From assembly GCF_000744935.1 (NCBI RefSeq), contig NZ_JQMW01000011.1, forward strand, positions 1,397,795 to 1,461,794: a stretch of DNA of 64,000 nt, in the 5' to 3' direction. Shown piece after piece: positions 31,570-44,520 of this stretch; within the stretch, counting starts at the first letter, position 1, and every line of letters starts with the position of its first letter. The notes beneath the pieces were generated by a model. That model did not search any database. It was given only the letters and a program-made list of their open reading frames with translations, and had not been told where the DNA came from. This DNA comes from Clostridium sp. KNHs214 (GTDB lineage: Bacteria > Bacillota > Clostridia > Clostridiales > Clostridiaceae). The position numbers were made by a program, and so were the translations under genes.

Positions 31570-31700
31570 ATTTCATTAACTCTTACTTCTTATCTATTAC
31601 CTATTACTTACCTGCAAATTTCAATTATAGTTAGTTTCTAAAAGAGCTTTATTCTTCATTTTAAATTTTATGTTTTTATTTTTTAACTGCGAAAGGTGAA
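31570..31700. repeat. remnants of two intergenic repeat families
   Basis: TCTTACTTCTTATCTATTAC matches the right arm of the 27585 repeat. Then AGCTTTATTCTTCATTTTAA and the motif TTTTTTAACTGCGAAAG match the repeat near 49311 (which ends TTTTGTAACTGCGAAAG). The remaining part of the 31401-31990 gap is AT-rich without recognisable genes. Confidence 0.6.
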
Positions 31701-31994
31701 TTATATATAAATATTAACATAAATTACAAATTGAACAATATATATGCGTGGAGTGCATAAAAACTTTACCGAGCGTGTCTATATGAGAAATATGCTGAAA
31801 AACAGATAAAAAGCCAGAAATAATAAAATAATGTGGTTAAATTCATAAAAATATAGTGAAAACAAGCATATATACGTGATATTATAAAACACGTCGCTGA
31901 AACACGGCGAAGAAGTTCAACTCAAAATAAACTTTTAAAACAACTTATAAGTTTCAAACGAACTAAAAAGTTAAGAAAAAAGTCTAAAAATGCG

Positions 31995-32023
31995 TTGACA
32001 AGAAAAAAGTTAAATGCTATAAT
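31995..32023 (+). promoter_or_regulatory. rRNA operon 2 promoter
   Basis: TTGACA (31995-32000), 17 bp, TATAAT (32018-32023). A leader hairpin GTCGCTTGAAGCGAC and a boxA-like GGTCTTTGAAAAT follow. Upstream sequence differs from operons 1 and 3. Confidence 0.85.
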
Positions 32024-32127
32024 GGTTAAGTCGCTTGAAGCGACAGAGAAAACTGGTCTTTGAAAATTAAACAGAGATAAAGATGTAAATCATAAAGTCA
32101 GTGAATTTGAGTTTGAGATTAAACTTT

Positions 32128-36956
<4,829 letters not shown>

Positions 36957-37113
36957 AAAATATAACTGACAATTAGTGATTGACAGTTGACAATTAAAAG
37001 ATTTTCCACACTGTGCAATTTTGAAAGAACAATAAAGTTCTTTTAAAGGAAACTCGCTCAGCAAAGCTGAGGAGTACTATATGTCTAAGGTCTAAAGCCC
37101 TAAGAACTATAGC

Positions 37114-37232
37114 ATCTGGTGATTATGGCTTGAAGGTAACACCCCTTCCCATTCCGAACAGGACGGTTAAGCTTCAAAGCGCCGATGGTACTGCAGGGGA
37201 AGCCCTGTGGGAGAGTAGGTCGTCGCCAGGTT
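37114..37232 (+). rRNA. 5S ribosomal RNA, operon 2
   Basis: A ~119-nt 5S gene, apparently identical to the operon 1 copy (AACAGGACGGTTAAGC and GAGTAGGTCGTCGCCA). Ends are estimated. Confidence 0.93.
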
Positions 37233-37241
37233 ATTTATTTT

Positions 37242-37317
37242 GATCTACTAGCTCAGTCGGTAGAGCACATGACTTTTAATCATGGTGTCCGGGGTTCGAT
37301 TCCCCGGTAGATCACCA
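37242..37317 (+). tRNA. tRNA-Lys (TTT)
   Basis: A 76-nt cloverleaf with encoded CCA. The acceptor GATCTAC pairs with GTAGATC, the anticodon loop CTTTTAA gives TTT, and the T-loop is GGTTCGATTCC. It closes operon 2. Confidence 0.97.
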
Positions 37318-37320
37318 AAA

Positions 37321-37350
37321 AACGTATCTCTTTTAGAGGTACGTTTTTTT
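37321..37350 (+). terminator. terminator of rRNA operon 2
   Basis: AACGTATCTC pairs with GAGGTACGTT and is followed by TTTTT, three bases after the tRNA-Lys CCA. Confidence 0.88.
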
Positions 37351-37502
37351 ATTTGTTAATTAAAAATGTATAATTGTTGATTAGGGGTATGTGTGGCAAT
37401 AAAAAATATGATTTTCGAAATAAAGGAATTAACATTAGTATTGCATATATGGTAAAACTATGGTTTAATATATGTCGAAATAGTAAAAAAAGGAGTATTA
37501 TT

Positions 37503-38324
37503 ATGAGCAGCAATATATTAAAACCAGTAGAAATAAGAGAGGCAACCATAAAAAGTGCAGAAGAAAAAGCAGAGATAAAACTAGGGAGTGGAATTATTTT
37601 AGGTATCCTAGCAGGTGCTTTTATAGCTATAGGTGGAGCGGCAGCGGCTGTGGCATCGCATAGTGTTAATAACATAGGGTTATCGAAGCTTGTAAGTGGA
37701 ATAATATTCCCAGTAGGGCTCATGTTAGTATTAATTTGTGGAGCAGAGTTATTTACTGGAAACAATCTTATGATTATAGCTGCCTTAGAAGGAAGAATAA
37801 AATTTAAAGATATGCTTAGAAATTGGGTAATAATATATATATCTAATTTTATAGGTGCCACAATTATAGCATTTTTAATTTTTTATTCAGGGATGCTTGA
37901 TATTAATGGTGGAAAAGTAGGAGCCACACTAATTAAAATGGCGGCTAAAAAATCAGGGTTAAGCTTTAGTACAGCTTTTGCTAGTGGGATAATATGTAAT
38001 ATTTTAGTATGTCTTGCGGTTTGGTCATCTTATGCAGCCAAAGATGTTATAGGTAAGATAATAATGCCTTGGTTTCCTATAATGGCATTCGTTGTTTGTG
38101 GCTTTGAACACTGTGTAGCTAATATGTATTACTTAACTATAGGTATGTTTGCTAAGACTAATGCACTTTATGTACAAGCTTCTGGAATTGGAGCAGATAA
38201 GTTAGCTCTTGTTGGAGGGAAAGCGTTTATAAATAATTTAATACCTGTAACTCTTGGCAATATTTTTGGGGGAGCAGTTTTAGTGGGTGGAGCATATTTT
38301 TTAGCATATAAAAAGGATAATTAA
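37503..38324 (+). CDS. formate/nitrite transporter (FNT) family channel, copy 1
   Basis: A 273-residue, six-helix FNT protein. It shows the family re-entrant segment GAELFTGNNLMI and the pore-histidine signature CGFEHCVANMYYL, the residue that governs anion passage. FNT pentamers carry formate, nitrite, hydrosulfide or lactate as monovalent anions or acids. The ATG at 37503 sits behind AAAGGAG; the frame extends 43 codons upstream without support. No pyruvate-formate lyase or nitrite reductase gene is adjacent, so the substrate is open. A near-identical copy lies at 59458-60279. Confidence 0.92.
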   Translation: MSSNILKPVEIREATIKSAEEKAEIKLGSGIILGILAGAFIAIGGAAAAVASHSVNNIGLSKLVSGIIFPVGLMLVLICGAELFTGNNLMIIAALEGRIKFKDMLRNWVIIYISNFIGATIIAFLIFYSGMLDINGGKVGATLIKMAAKKSGLSFSTAFASGIICNILVCLAVWSSYAAKDVIGKIIMPWFPIMAFVVCGFEHCVANMYYLTIGMFAKTNALYVQASGIGADKLALVGGKAFINNLIPVTLGNIFGGAVLVGGAYFLAYKKDN

Positions 38325-38539
38325 CAAACAAATCTAAAATATATTAATGATAGATATCTATGGTATTTTTGTTATTAACGCTATGAATATTTTAATGATA
38401 AATATAATAGAATATAGTTAATATATGTGGATATATTGTATAATTACAACATGAAATGTGAATAAGTATTATAGGTAATAAGAAATAATTAAAATAAATA
38501 ACAGCTTAAACATAACTAGGATTTAAGGATAACTAAAAG

Positions 38540-38579
38540 AGCTATTTGGAAAATATAAATTTATATTTTCCAAATAGCT
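38540..38579. terminator. perfect 40-bp palindrome, bidirectional terminator
   Basis: A perfect 20-bp inverted repeat (38540-38559 with 38560-38579, outer AGCTATTTGG) lies between the convergent FNT and YidC-like genes, nine bases from the YidC stop. It could terminate both transcripts. The same element recurs in the second copy near 60495-60534. The rest of the gap (38325-38539) is featureless AT-rich DNA. Confidence 0.7.
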
Positions 38580-38588
38580 TCTAAATAA

Positions 38589-39251
38589 TTAACAGGAGAA
38601 TTTAATTAAAGCTTTTTTTCGCATATATATTCTATAAATTATTTCTTCAAATAATGAAAATAATCCAGTAGTAATAAAGTAAATTCCTAAAGCAATAGGT
38701 GCTTTTACTGTTAAGACTAGGCTAAATATGCTTGTGGTTAAAAGGCTTAATTTAACACTTTCATTTTTCAAAGGAGATTTCAAATAATTTAGATAAGGTA
38801 TATATGAAAGTAAATTTGGACAAATTGAAACGAATAAATATATAGTTGGAATTATAAAGTGGGGGTCTGGAAGTTTAATACTGCATACCCAAGGAACAAG
38901 AATACTACCCACACTTATAGGCATTTTCATAATTACAAAATATAATGAAGATATTATAGGTAATTGCAATAAACTTATTAAACAACCTAACATAGATTTA
39001 GCATTTTCAGTGTAGCATTTTTGAAGTTCTTGCTGGAGTTTAGCTTTATTATTTCCATACTTATTTTTTATATCTTCAATTTTTTTAGACATGCATTGCT
39101 GATGGTACATGCTCTTTTTTTGTTTTATTGATATAGGGATAAGACAAATCCTTACTAGTATCGTTATTAAAATTATGGCAATACCTAAGTCACCAGTAAT
39201 ATTGAAAATGTAATTTAATATATAATTAAGTGCATTAAAAATGATATTCAT
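38589..39251 (-). CDS. YidC/Oxa1-family membrane protein insertase paralogue, copy 1
   Basis: A 220-residue membrane protein of the YidC/OxaA/SpoIIIJ family with about five helices. The conserved positively charged residue in the first core helix is seen in ILVRICLIPIS, followed by the cytoplasmic charged hairpin (KKIEDIKNKYGNNKAKLQQE) and LQLPIISSLYFVI. There is no lipobox, unlike typical Gram-positive YidC1/YidC2, and it is short. Genes for the housekeeping YidC normally lie beside rnpA/rpmH near oriC; this one closes a PadR-led operon instead, suggesting a dedicated role, perhaps inserting the small membrane proteins encoded upstream. It ends RKKALIKFSC here, while the second copy ends RKKL owing to a one-T difference in a homopolymer. 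Confidence 0.85.
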   Translation of the reverse strand: MNIIFNALNYILNYIFNITGDLGIAIILITILVRICLIPISIKQKKSMYHQQCMSKKIEDIKNKYGNNKAKLQQELQKCYTENAKSMLGCLISLLQLPIISSLYFVIMKMPISVGSILVPWVCSIKLPDPHFIIPTIYLFVSICPNLLSYIPYLNYLKSPLKNESVKLSLLTTSIFSLVLTVKAPIALGIYFITTGLFSLFEEIIYRIYMRKKALIKFSC

Positions 39252-39334
39252 ACAAATCTCTCCTTTTTATTGATGGTGTATCCCACCATACAATACTTCA
39301 TTTTAACTATTGAGTTTATAAATATCATTTTTAA

Positions 39335-39559
39335 TTAAAAAAGTTCGCAATACCTCCAAATGTCATACTTTTCATAACATAGATAGTTTTTTATAGTTAA
39401 GTTTTTTCCATAATCCAATGCTTCTATATGGACATTTTTAACCAATGAGAGATTAAAATTTTTCCTACATTGGGTAAATGCCACCATTATATAAAATAAA
39501 TTTGCTAAGAATATGAAAAGCAGCATGAACTGAATTATATTAACAATATCAAATTTCAT
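39335..39559 (-). CDS. small single-helix membrane protein, unknown, copy 1
   Basis: A 74-residue protein I do not recognise. One hydrophobic helix spans roughly residues 5-28 (IIQFMLLFIFLANLFYIMVA), followed by a polar tail with two cysteines (TQCRKNF and NYLCYEKY, with a third in YCELF). The ATG at 39559 has GAGG six bases upstream; a GTG at 39571 is the alternative. It lies between a polytopic membrane protein and a YidC paralogue in a PadR-led operon, so it may be a client of that insertase. Conservation of the frame in both copies of the duplicated segment is not independent evidence. Confidence 0.6.
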   Translation of the reverse strand: MKFDIVNIIQFMLLFIFLANLFYIMVAFTQCRKNFNLSLVKNVHIEALDYGKNLTIKNYLCYEKYDIWRYCELF

Positions 39560-39595
39560 AATGAACCTCACATATATATTTATACATAAAATTTA

Positions 39596-40303
39596 TTACT
39601 TAAAATTTCTTATTTTAACCAAAGTTGAGTTAAAAAACTCAATAGTGATTACTATAAAAGATATTAATATTAAATAGTAAATACAATTGTTTAGATTTAA
39701 TAAATAATCAAAGACTTCCTTACCGAATATTTTGCCAACAATAAATCTTGAAAGAAATATAAAAATTACGTAAAAAACTAGTGCAACCATTTCGCCATAG
39801 GTATTTTCTTTATTTGCAAAAATACTTTGATAAAAAGTATAGGAAGAATTTCTTTGTCGAATTTTTCTACTTATAGGATAAAGTATTAATGAAATGGCAT
39901 TAGCTAATATAAAATTATCAACCGTAATTCCAAATGAAGAATATTTATATACAAGTTTATTTACTATAGCCATAAATAATGAAAGTATAATAAGTGTTAA
40001 TAAATATTTTTGTATAAAATTTAGTATTTTTAAGTAGATGCTTTTATTTCCATTATACTCGTTTATTATGGACATGCAAAATTTTTCATAATCTTTTCCT
40101 ATAAATAAATTCATAGGTTTATTTTCAAGCTGAGCTTCAAGTATTAGAGATATAATTTCTTGTAATACTTCCTCTTTTTCTATAACTGATAAATTGCTGT
40201 TTTTGATGCAAGTGGTTATAGATTTATATAGAGCTAAATTTTCAGCATTTAGCTTTTTTTCTTGTTCCAGTCTTAATTTTAATAATTTCAATGTTAATAT
40301 CAT
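39596..40303 (-). CDS. PadR-associated polytopic membrane protein, copy 1
   Basis: A 235-residue protein with a soluble helical N-terminus (~95 residues, including NLFIGKDYEKFCMSIINEY) and four membrane helices after residue ~100. The N-terminal pattern is like DUF1048/DUF1129 proteins, which are commonly encoded directly after PadR regulators. Here the ATG follows the padR stop after two bases, behind GGAGGGG. The function of this family is unknown; some members are suspected of membrane-stress sensing. Confidence 0.75.
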   Translation of the reverse strand: MILTLKLLKLRLEQEKKLNAENLALYKSITTCIKNSNLSVIEKEEVLQEIISLILEAQLENKPMNLFIGKDYEKFCMSIINEYNGNKSIYLKILNFIQKYLLTLIILSLFMAIVNKLVYKYSSFGITVDNFILANAISLILYPISRKIRQRNSSYTFYQSIFANKENTYGEMVALVFYVIFIFLSRFIVGKIFGKEVFDYLLNLNNCIYYLILISFIVITIEFFNSTLVKIRNFK

Positions 40304-40305
40304 GG

Positions 40306-40626
40306 TTACCCCTCCAATACAGTTTCAACATTTCTTTTTATTTCTTTCCAAGAAAGCATGAAGTCATGCAATTCGCTCTCTCCAGCTTCTGTAAGATAAT
40401 AATATTTTCTCATAGGGCCTAGGGGAGACTTTTTCATAATGGAGTATAATAAGTTTTTTTTCTCTAAACGTATAAGTATAGGATACACGCTGCCTTCTGA
40501 GATTTCACTGAAGCCATAATTTGTTAAACATTCACATATGGCATAACCATAGGTTTCTTTATTGCTAACTATTTTTAAAATGCATCCTTCTAATAAACCT
40601 TTTAATATTTGGGTTGTATTTGCCAC
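40306..40626 (-). CDS. PadR family transcriptional regulator, copy 1
   Basis: A 106-residue winged-helix protein. The DNA-binding part includes LLEGCILKIVSNKETYGYAI and ISEGSVYPILIRLEKK, with the wing MRKYYYLTEAGESEL, and the short C-terminal helix is of the PadR-s2 type. The GTG at 40626 follows AGGTGAT; an ATG eight codons upstream has no ribosome-binding site. It heads a minus-strand operon with the membrane protein, small protein and YidC paralogue, and faces a divergent ABC transporter. A palindrome over its promoter suggests autorepression. Confidence 0.9.
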   Translation of the reverse strand: MANTTQILKGLLEGCILKIVSNKETYGYAICECLTNYGFSEISEGSVYPILIRLEKKNLLYSIMKKSPLGPMRKYYYLTEAGESELHDFMLSWKEIKRNVETVLEG

Positions 40627-40669
40627 ATAATCACCTACTTTGTATTGCATAATAGCTTTTATAAATTAT

Positions 40670-40703
40670 ATAATATATCTACTACTATGTAATGTCAAGT
40701 AGT
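40670..40703 (-). promoter_or_regulatory. padR promoter with overlapping ACTAC-N-GTAGT operator
   Basis: On the minus strand TTGACA (40698-40693), 17 bp, TATTAT (40675-40670) form a consensus promoter. Its -35/spacer is covered by an inverted repeat ACTAC...GTAGT (40681-40703). PadR proteins commonly bind ATACTAC/GTAGTAT-type palindromes. The rest of the 349-bp intergenic region up to the ABC gene is AT-rich; a promoter for that gene is not clearly seen. Confidence 0.75.
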
Positions 40704-40975
40704 ATTATATTAATATTTACAAAATAATTGCTGTAAATTAAATGTAAACATTGACTATAAATTAAATGCTATAATAAAATGTTGTGTAAGGCAATATAGG
40801 ATAGAGTTATTGAACTATGTATATGTGGATATTGTTTTATTACAAAATAGGAGATAAGTTATCTACTGAAACACAATGCTGAAGATAAAATAAATATTTT
40901 TTTTAATGCAGAATATTAAAATTTCAAGTAGTAAAATATGTGGATAAAATATGTTGATGGAGGAGGGTAAAAAGC

Positions 40976-41692
40976 ATGGTTTCAATGGAAGTTAAAAACC
41001 TAACAAAAAATTATGGCAAAGAGAAGGCAGTCAGTGGAATTTCATTTAAGTTAAATGCAGGCGAGATTACAGTTCTTGCAGGTCCAAATGGAGCAGGAAA
41101 AACCACAACTATAAAGTGTATATTATCTCTTTTAAGAAAAAACGAAGGGGAAGTTTTTATATGTGGCAAGAGCATTAAGGATAAAAATATAAGAGAAAAG
41201 TTAGCTTATATGCCGGAGACGCCAGATATATACCCATATCTTACAGTATGGGAGCATTTGAAATTTATAGCTTTAGCTTATAAATTAGGTAGTTGGGAAG
41301 AAAAAGCAGAGGAGATGCTAAAATTATTTGGCATTTGGGATAAGAAGAATCAAATAAGCAAAAATTTATCTAAAGGAATGAAACAAAAGGTATCTATTTG
41401 TATGGGACTTTTACATAATCCAGATATATTTTTAATAGACGAACCATTTGTAGGTTTAGATCCTAAGGGAATTAAAGATTTTAAGGATATTTTAAAGTTA
41501 TTAAGAGACGATGGTAAAACAATACTTATAAGTACACATATACTCTCTTCAGTGGATAAACTAAATGATAGAATTATTATAATGAAGAAGGGAAAAATTA
41601 TAGCTGACGGAAGCAAACAGGAGTTGCAGGATGCAATTGGAGCAGAAGAGCAAATGTCACTAGAGGATATATTCTTAAAGATTTCAGAGTAG
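40976..41692 (+). CDS. ABC transporter ATP-binding protein, copy 1
   Basis: A 238-residue ABC ATPase with Walker A LAGPNGAGKTTTIKC (about residues 35-49), signature LSKGMKQKVSICMG, Walker B FLIDEPFVGLDP and the switch histidine in LISTHILSSVDK. It resembles DrrA/BcrA-type export ATPases. The ATG at 40976 follows GGAGGAGGG. The large permease 142 bp downstream is the probable partner. An intact gene here contrasts with the frameshifted copy at 62931. Confidence 0.92.
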   Translation: MVSMEVKNLTKNYGKEKAVSGISFKLNAGEITVLAGPNGAGKTTTIKCILSLLRKNEGEVFICGKSIKDKNIREKLAYMPETPDIYPYLTVWEHLKFIALAYKLGSWEEKAEEMLKLFGIWDKKNQISKNLSKGMKQKVSICMGLLHNPDIFLIDEPFVGLDPKGIKDFKDILKLLRDDGKTILISTHILSSVDKLNDRIIIMKKGKIIADGSKQELQDAIGAEEQMSLEDIFLKISE

Positions 41693-41834
41693 TGAAGAAA
41701 CCTTGTTGTGAGTATGTGAAAATTTAGGAATTTATATATTTGAAAAATTGATAAATATAGTTAATAAGAGTAAGGTACATTCATATAAAAATAATTAACA
41801 AAAGTAAATATGGAATTTATGGGGAGGCTTTAAA

Positions 41835-43442
41835 ATGATTCGAGACTTTAAAACCCTATTATTTATGAATTTTGCGCAATTTAAAAATAGAGTTAAAAAT
41901 GCTTTGGCTAATCCTATAACGGCTATTAGAGAATTTGGCGCTTTTATATTTCCCTTTATTTTTATTTTTATAAGTTTATTGGGGAATAAAAGCAAAAGAA
42001 AACCTATTAGATACATTAAAGATGTGGGTAAAGATTTTATAGGAATATTTATTATAGTAATATTGCTTTTAATAGTTTTATATATTTTATTTAAAGCATC
42101 TCAGGATTACAAACCTTTAAACTTTAGTATACAGGATGTACATTATTTATTTCCATCACCTATAAGTGAAAAATCCTTGTGGATTTTTTCTATACTATTT
42201 GGAGCGTTAGGATTTATAGTAAGTTATTTTTTCATTGCAATAGTTATATGGGTGATATTTTTAAAATCTATAAAAGTGAGCTTATTAAAGCTAGTCATTA
42301 GTTCATTGGCCGTGGGAGTAATACATTTATTTTTTAAAAGTTTAAATTTCATGCTTTACTCCATTAAGGTTAGGTACAATGCGGAAAAAATAGTAAAAAT
42401 AATATCCAAGTTGCTTGTGGTAGGGATATTTTTATATGTAATTTTGGTATTTTGGTTTTATGGAAATAAATCTTTTTTACAAACTGTTAGCATCATAAGT
42501 TCAGGTGTGCCTATATTATCATGGATGAAAGATATAATAATTTATCCATTAACTACTTATGGATTCCCTGTAACGCAATTTATTTTAGTATCCATCATTA
42601 CAGTTTTATTGTTTGTAGGGTCTGTTATTCTAGCAGTAGATTATTATGAAGCTGTAAGTGAGAATGTGGAATTAAATAACATTAATGTTGAAGAAATAAA
42701 TATAGATAAAATGGCTTTAGAGGAATCTGTAAATATAGATGAAAAAAAGGTGAAAGAGGTAGAGGAGAATTTTCTTCATAGAGTAACAGGAGAGGGAGCC
42801 TTTTTATACAAAAATTCTTTATTGTTTAGTAGAAAAAGTTCCTTAAGAAAAAGGACAATGACATATTTAATTTTAGCGGTTATATTTGGTGGGATAGGAT
42901 ATACTCTTAGAAACTTTCCTAAGAAAGAAGAGCTTCAGTTAATAATAGCTTTAATGGGCATGTCTGTTTCTATGGGTGTTAATCCTGTTTCTAGCATAAA
43001 ATATGAATTAACAAAGACTTATATATATTTAATGCCTGGAAGTGTTAAGAAGAAAATAATATATATAATTTCTCACGATTATATTAGATGTATTATGACT
43101 TTAGTAAGTGTAATGATTCCTTTAGCAGTTATGGCTAGGATAAATATTTTAACAGCATTTTTATATATTGTGGCATTGCTAATGGTTAATTTAGCTAAAG
43201 GGTTATCTAAGATAGTGGTTCACTTTTTTATACCAGTAGATGATAAAGGCAGTGGGGGAGTAATAGAGGCAATAATTCAGTATATTGTATTTTTAGTACC
43301 AGTTATAATTGGCATTCTTATTTATTTTGCAACTAAAATGATATATATTTCACTTCTATCCATGGGCGTTTTAGGATTTATATTTGTCATGCTTATATTG
43401 TATTTGAGTGAGAAATTATTTAGTCATGTGGAATTGAGATAG
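41835..43442 (+). CDS. ABC exporter permease, large
   Basis: A 535-residue membrane protein with about twelve hydrophobic segments in two clusters (roughly residues 30-290 and 335-530) separated by a charged loop (VEEINIDKMALEESVNIDEK). It carries the segment YLFPSPISEKSLWIFSILFG, common in large clostridial exporter permeases (putative ABC_export family). GGGGAGG precedes the ATG. Together with the upstream ATPase it forms a two-gene exporter divergent from the PadR operon. Substrate unknown. Confidence 0.82.
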   Translation: MIRDFKTLLFMNFAQFKNRVKNALANPITAIREFGAFIFPFIFIFISLLGNKSKRKPIRYIKDVGKDFIGIFIIVILLLIVLYILFKASQDYKPLNFSIQDVHYLFPSPISEKSLWIFSILFGALGFIVSYFFIAIVIWVIFLKSIKVSLLKLVISSLAVGVIHLFFKSLNFMLYSIKVRYNAEKIVKIISKLLVVGIFLYVILVFWFYGNKSFLQTVSIISSGVPILSWMKDIIIYPLTTYGFPVTQFILVSIITVLLFVGSVILAVDYYEAVSENVELNNINVEEINIDKMALEESVNIDEKKVKEVEENFLHRVTGEGAFLYKNSLLFSRKSSLRKRTMTYLILAVIFGGIGYTLRNFPKKEELQLIIALMGMSVSMGVNPVSSIKYELTKTYIYLMPGSVKKKIIYIISHDYIRCIMTLVSVMIPLAVMARINILTAFLYIVALLMVNLAKGLSKIVVHFFIPVDDKGSGGVIEAIIQYIVFLVPVIIGILIYFATKMIYISLLSMGVLGFIFVMLILYLSEKLFSHVELR

Positions 43443-43466
43443 AAAATTAAATGCAGGTATAAAGCA

Positions 43467-43516
43467 AAGTTCTAAGTTTCAAGCTTAGTGTTGTTATTTG
43501 AAACTTAGAACTTGTT
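43467..43516 (+). terminator. terminator after ABC exporter operon
   Basis: A perfect 16-bp stem (43467-43482 with 43498-43513, AAGTTCTAAGTTTCAA) lies 25 bp after the permease stop. The T-run is weak. It lies between convergent genes. Confidence 0.7.
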
Positions 43517-43612
43517 ATCTAGTGCAGCAATGGAGCTGAAGTTCAGCCTATATAAATTGAAGCTTTAGAGCTGACAGGTTGGTGATAAATTTTTTATTAT
43601 AAATAGTTTATC

Positions 43613-44317
43613 TTATTTCGTACTTTTTTGTGTGTTGCAAGGTATTGATATCTGTTGGCCTGTTCTAATTACACTAGATTCCTTAAGATTATTTAATTTT
43701 ATAATTTCTATTACACCATCTCGGGAATCGCACCAACTCATATATTCTCGTGCAATTTTAAATAATGTGTCTCCAGGTTTTACTGTATAGGTTAAAGTGT
43801 CTAGCTTATTTGTTATGTTTGGATTTTGTGCTTCAGGAGAGTCATAAGTTGGAATATTGATAGTTTTGCCGGTTATTAAAAGACAATTTTCATCTATTTT
43901 ATTTAATTCCTTTAGAGTATTTATAGCTTTAGATGTATCTATATAGGGCATGTACTTTCTAGAAATACTAAACAAAGTGTCTCCAGATTTTACTTTATAG
44001 GTTATTATTTTTTCTTTAGACTCTTCTTGAGAAAGCTCCTTTGTCTCGGAAGATTTGGAAGTGTCATCCTTTGAATTTGAAACTACCTCTTTTTCCATAT
44101 CTTTATCTGAAACTTTAAAGGGCTCTACAGTATTTTCTGTGTTAGAAATATTTTTAGTTTTAGTATTGGATAAATCTGCAGATAATTCCTCAGTATTTAT
44201 AGGTGCAAGATAGTTATAAACAGTATATGATATTGCAGCTAATATAAATATTGTACATAAAGTTATAGCTAACTTACTCCAATAAAGTTTTATCCATCCT
44301 AGGTTTATTTTTTTCAT
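43613..44317 (-). CDS. membrane-anchored protein with two LysM domains
   Basis: A 234-residue protein with one N-terminal membrane anchor (ITLCTIFILAAISYTVYNYL, about residues 18-37). A low-complexity Ser/Glu/Lys linker (~40-105) and two LysM domains follow: YKVKSGDTLFSISRKYMP to INIP, and YTVKPGDTLFKIAREYMS to ISIPC. LysM binds peptidoglycan, so the protein likely bridges membrane and wall from the outside. AAGGAGATG precedes the ATG. It has no catalytic domain and shares no operon. Possible roles are spore or cell-wall structure; none is shown by the sequence. Confidence 0.88.
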   Translation of the reverse strand: MKKINLGWIKLYWSKLAITLCTIFILAAISYTVYNYLAPINTEELSADLSNTKTKNISNTENTVEPFKVSDKDMEKEVVSNSKDDTSKSSETKELSQEESKEKIITYKVKSGDTLFSISRKYMPYIDTSKAINTLKELNKIDENCLLITGKTINIPTYDSPEAQNPNITNKLDTLTYTVKPGDTLFKIAREYMSWCDSRDGVIEIIKLNNLKESSVIRTGQQISIPCNTQKSTK

Positions 44318-44520
44318 TTTTTAATATCATCTCCTTTTCAATACATCTTTATTATTTCCAAATGGTGGAATTTTATACAATTAATTTGATGAATTTTAAA
44401 GTAAAAAGGGGATGATTAAAATATTTTACTAGTATACTCTTGTATGTGACGGTTATAACTTTAAGTATTAATTATATTAAATTTATACAGGCAATGTATA
44501 ATTATTTATATGCAGGAAGT

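Noticed and set aside
31401..31990. Possible small gene or RNA before rRNA operon 2
   Set aside because: No start with ribosome-binding site and no conserved RNA motif seen; only repeat remnants and AT-rich DNA.
37349..37861. 170-codon minus-strand frame antisense to the FNT gene
   Set aside because: It is a shadow of the well-supported FNT gene; the second copy at 59304-59816 appears only because the segment is duplicated.
38589..38618. Claim that the YidC paralogue copy 2 is truncated
   Set aside because: The difference is one T in a 6-7 T run, and neither ending can be shown to be original, so it is noted in the gene entries and not called a pseudogene.
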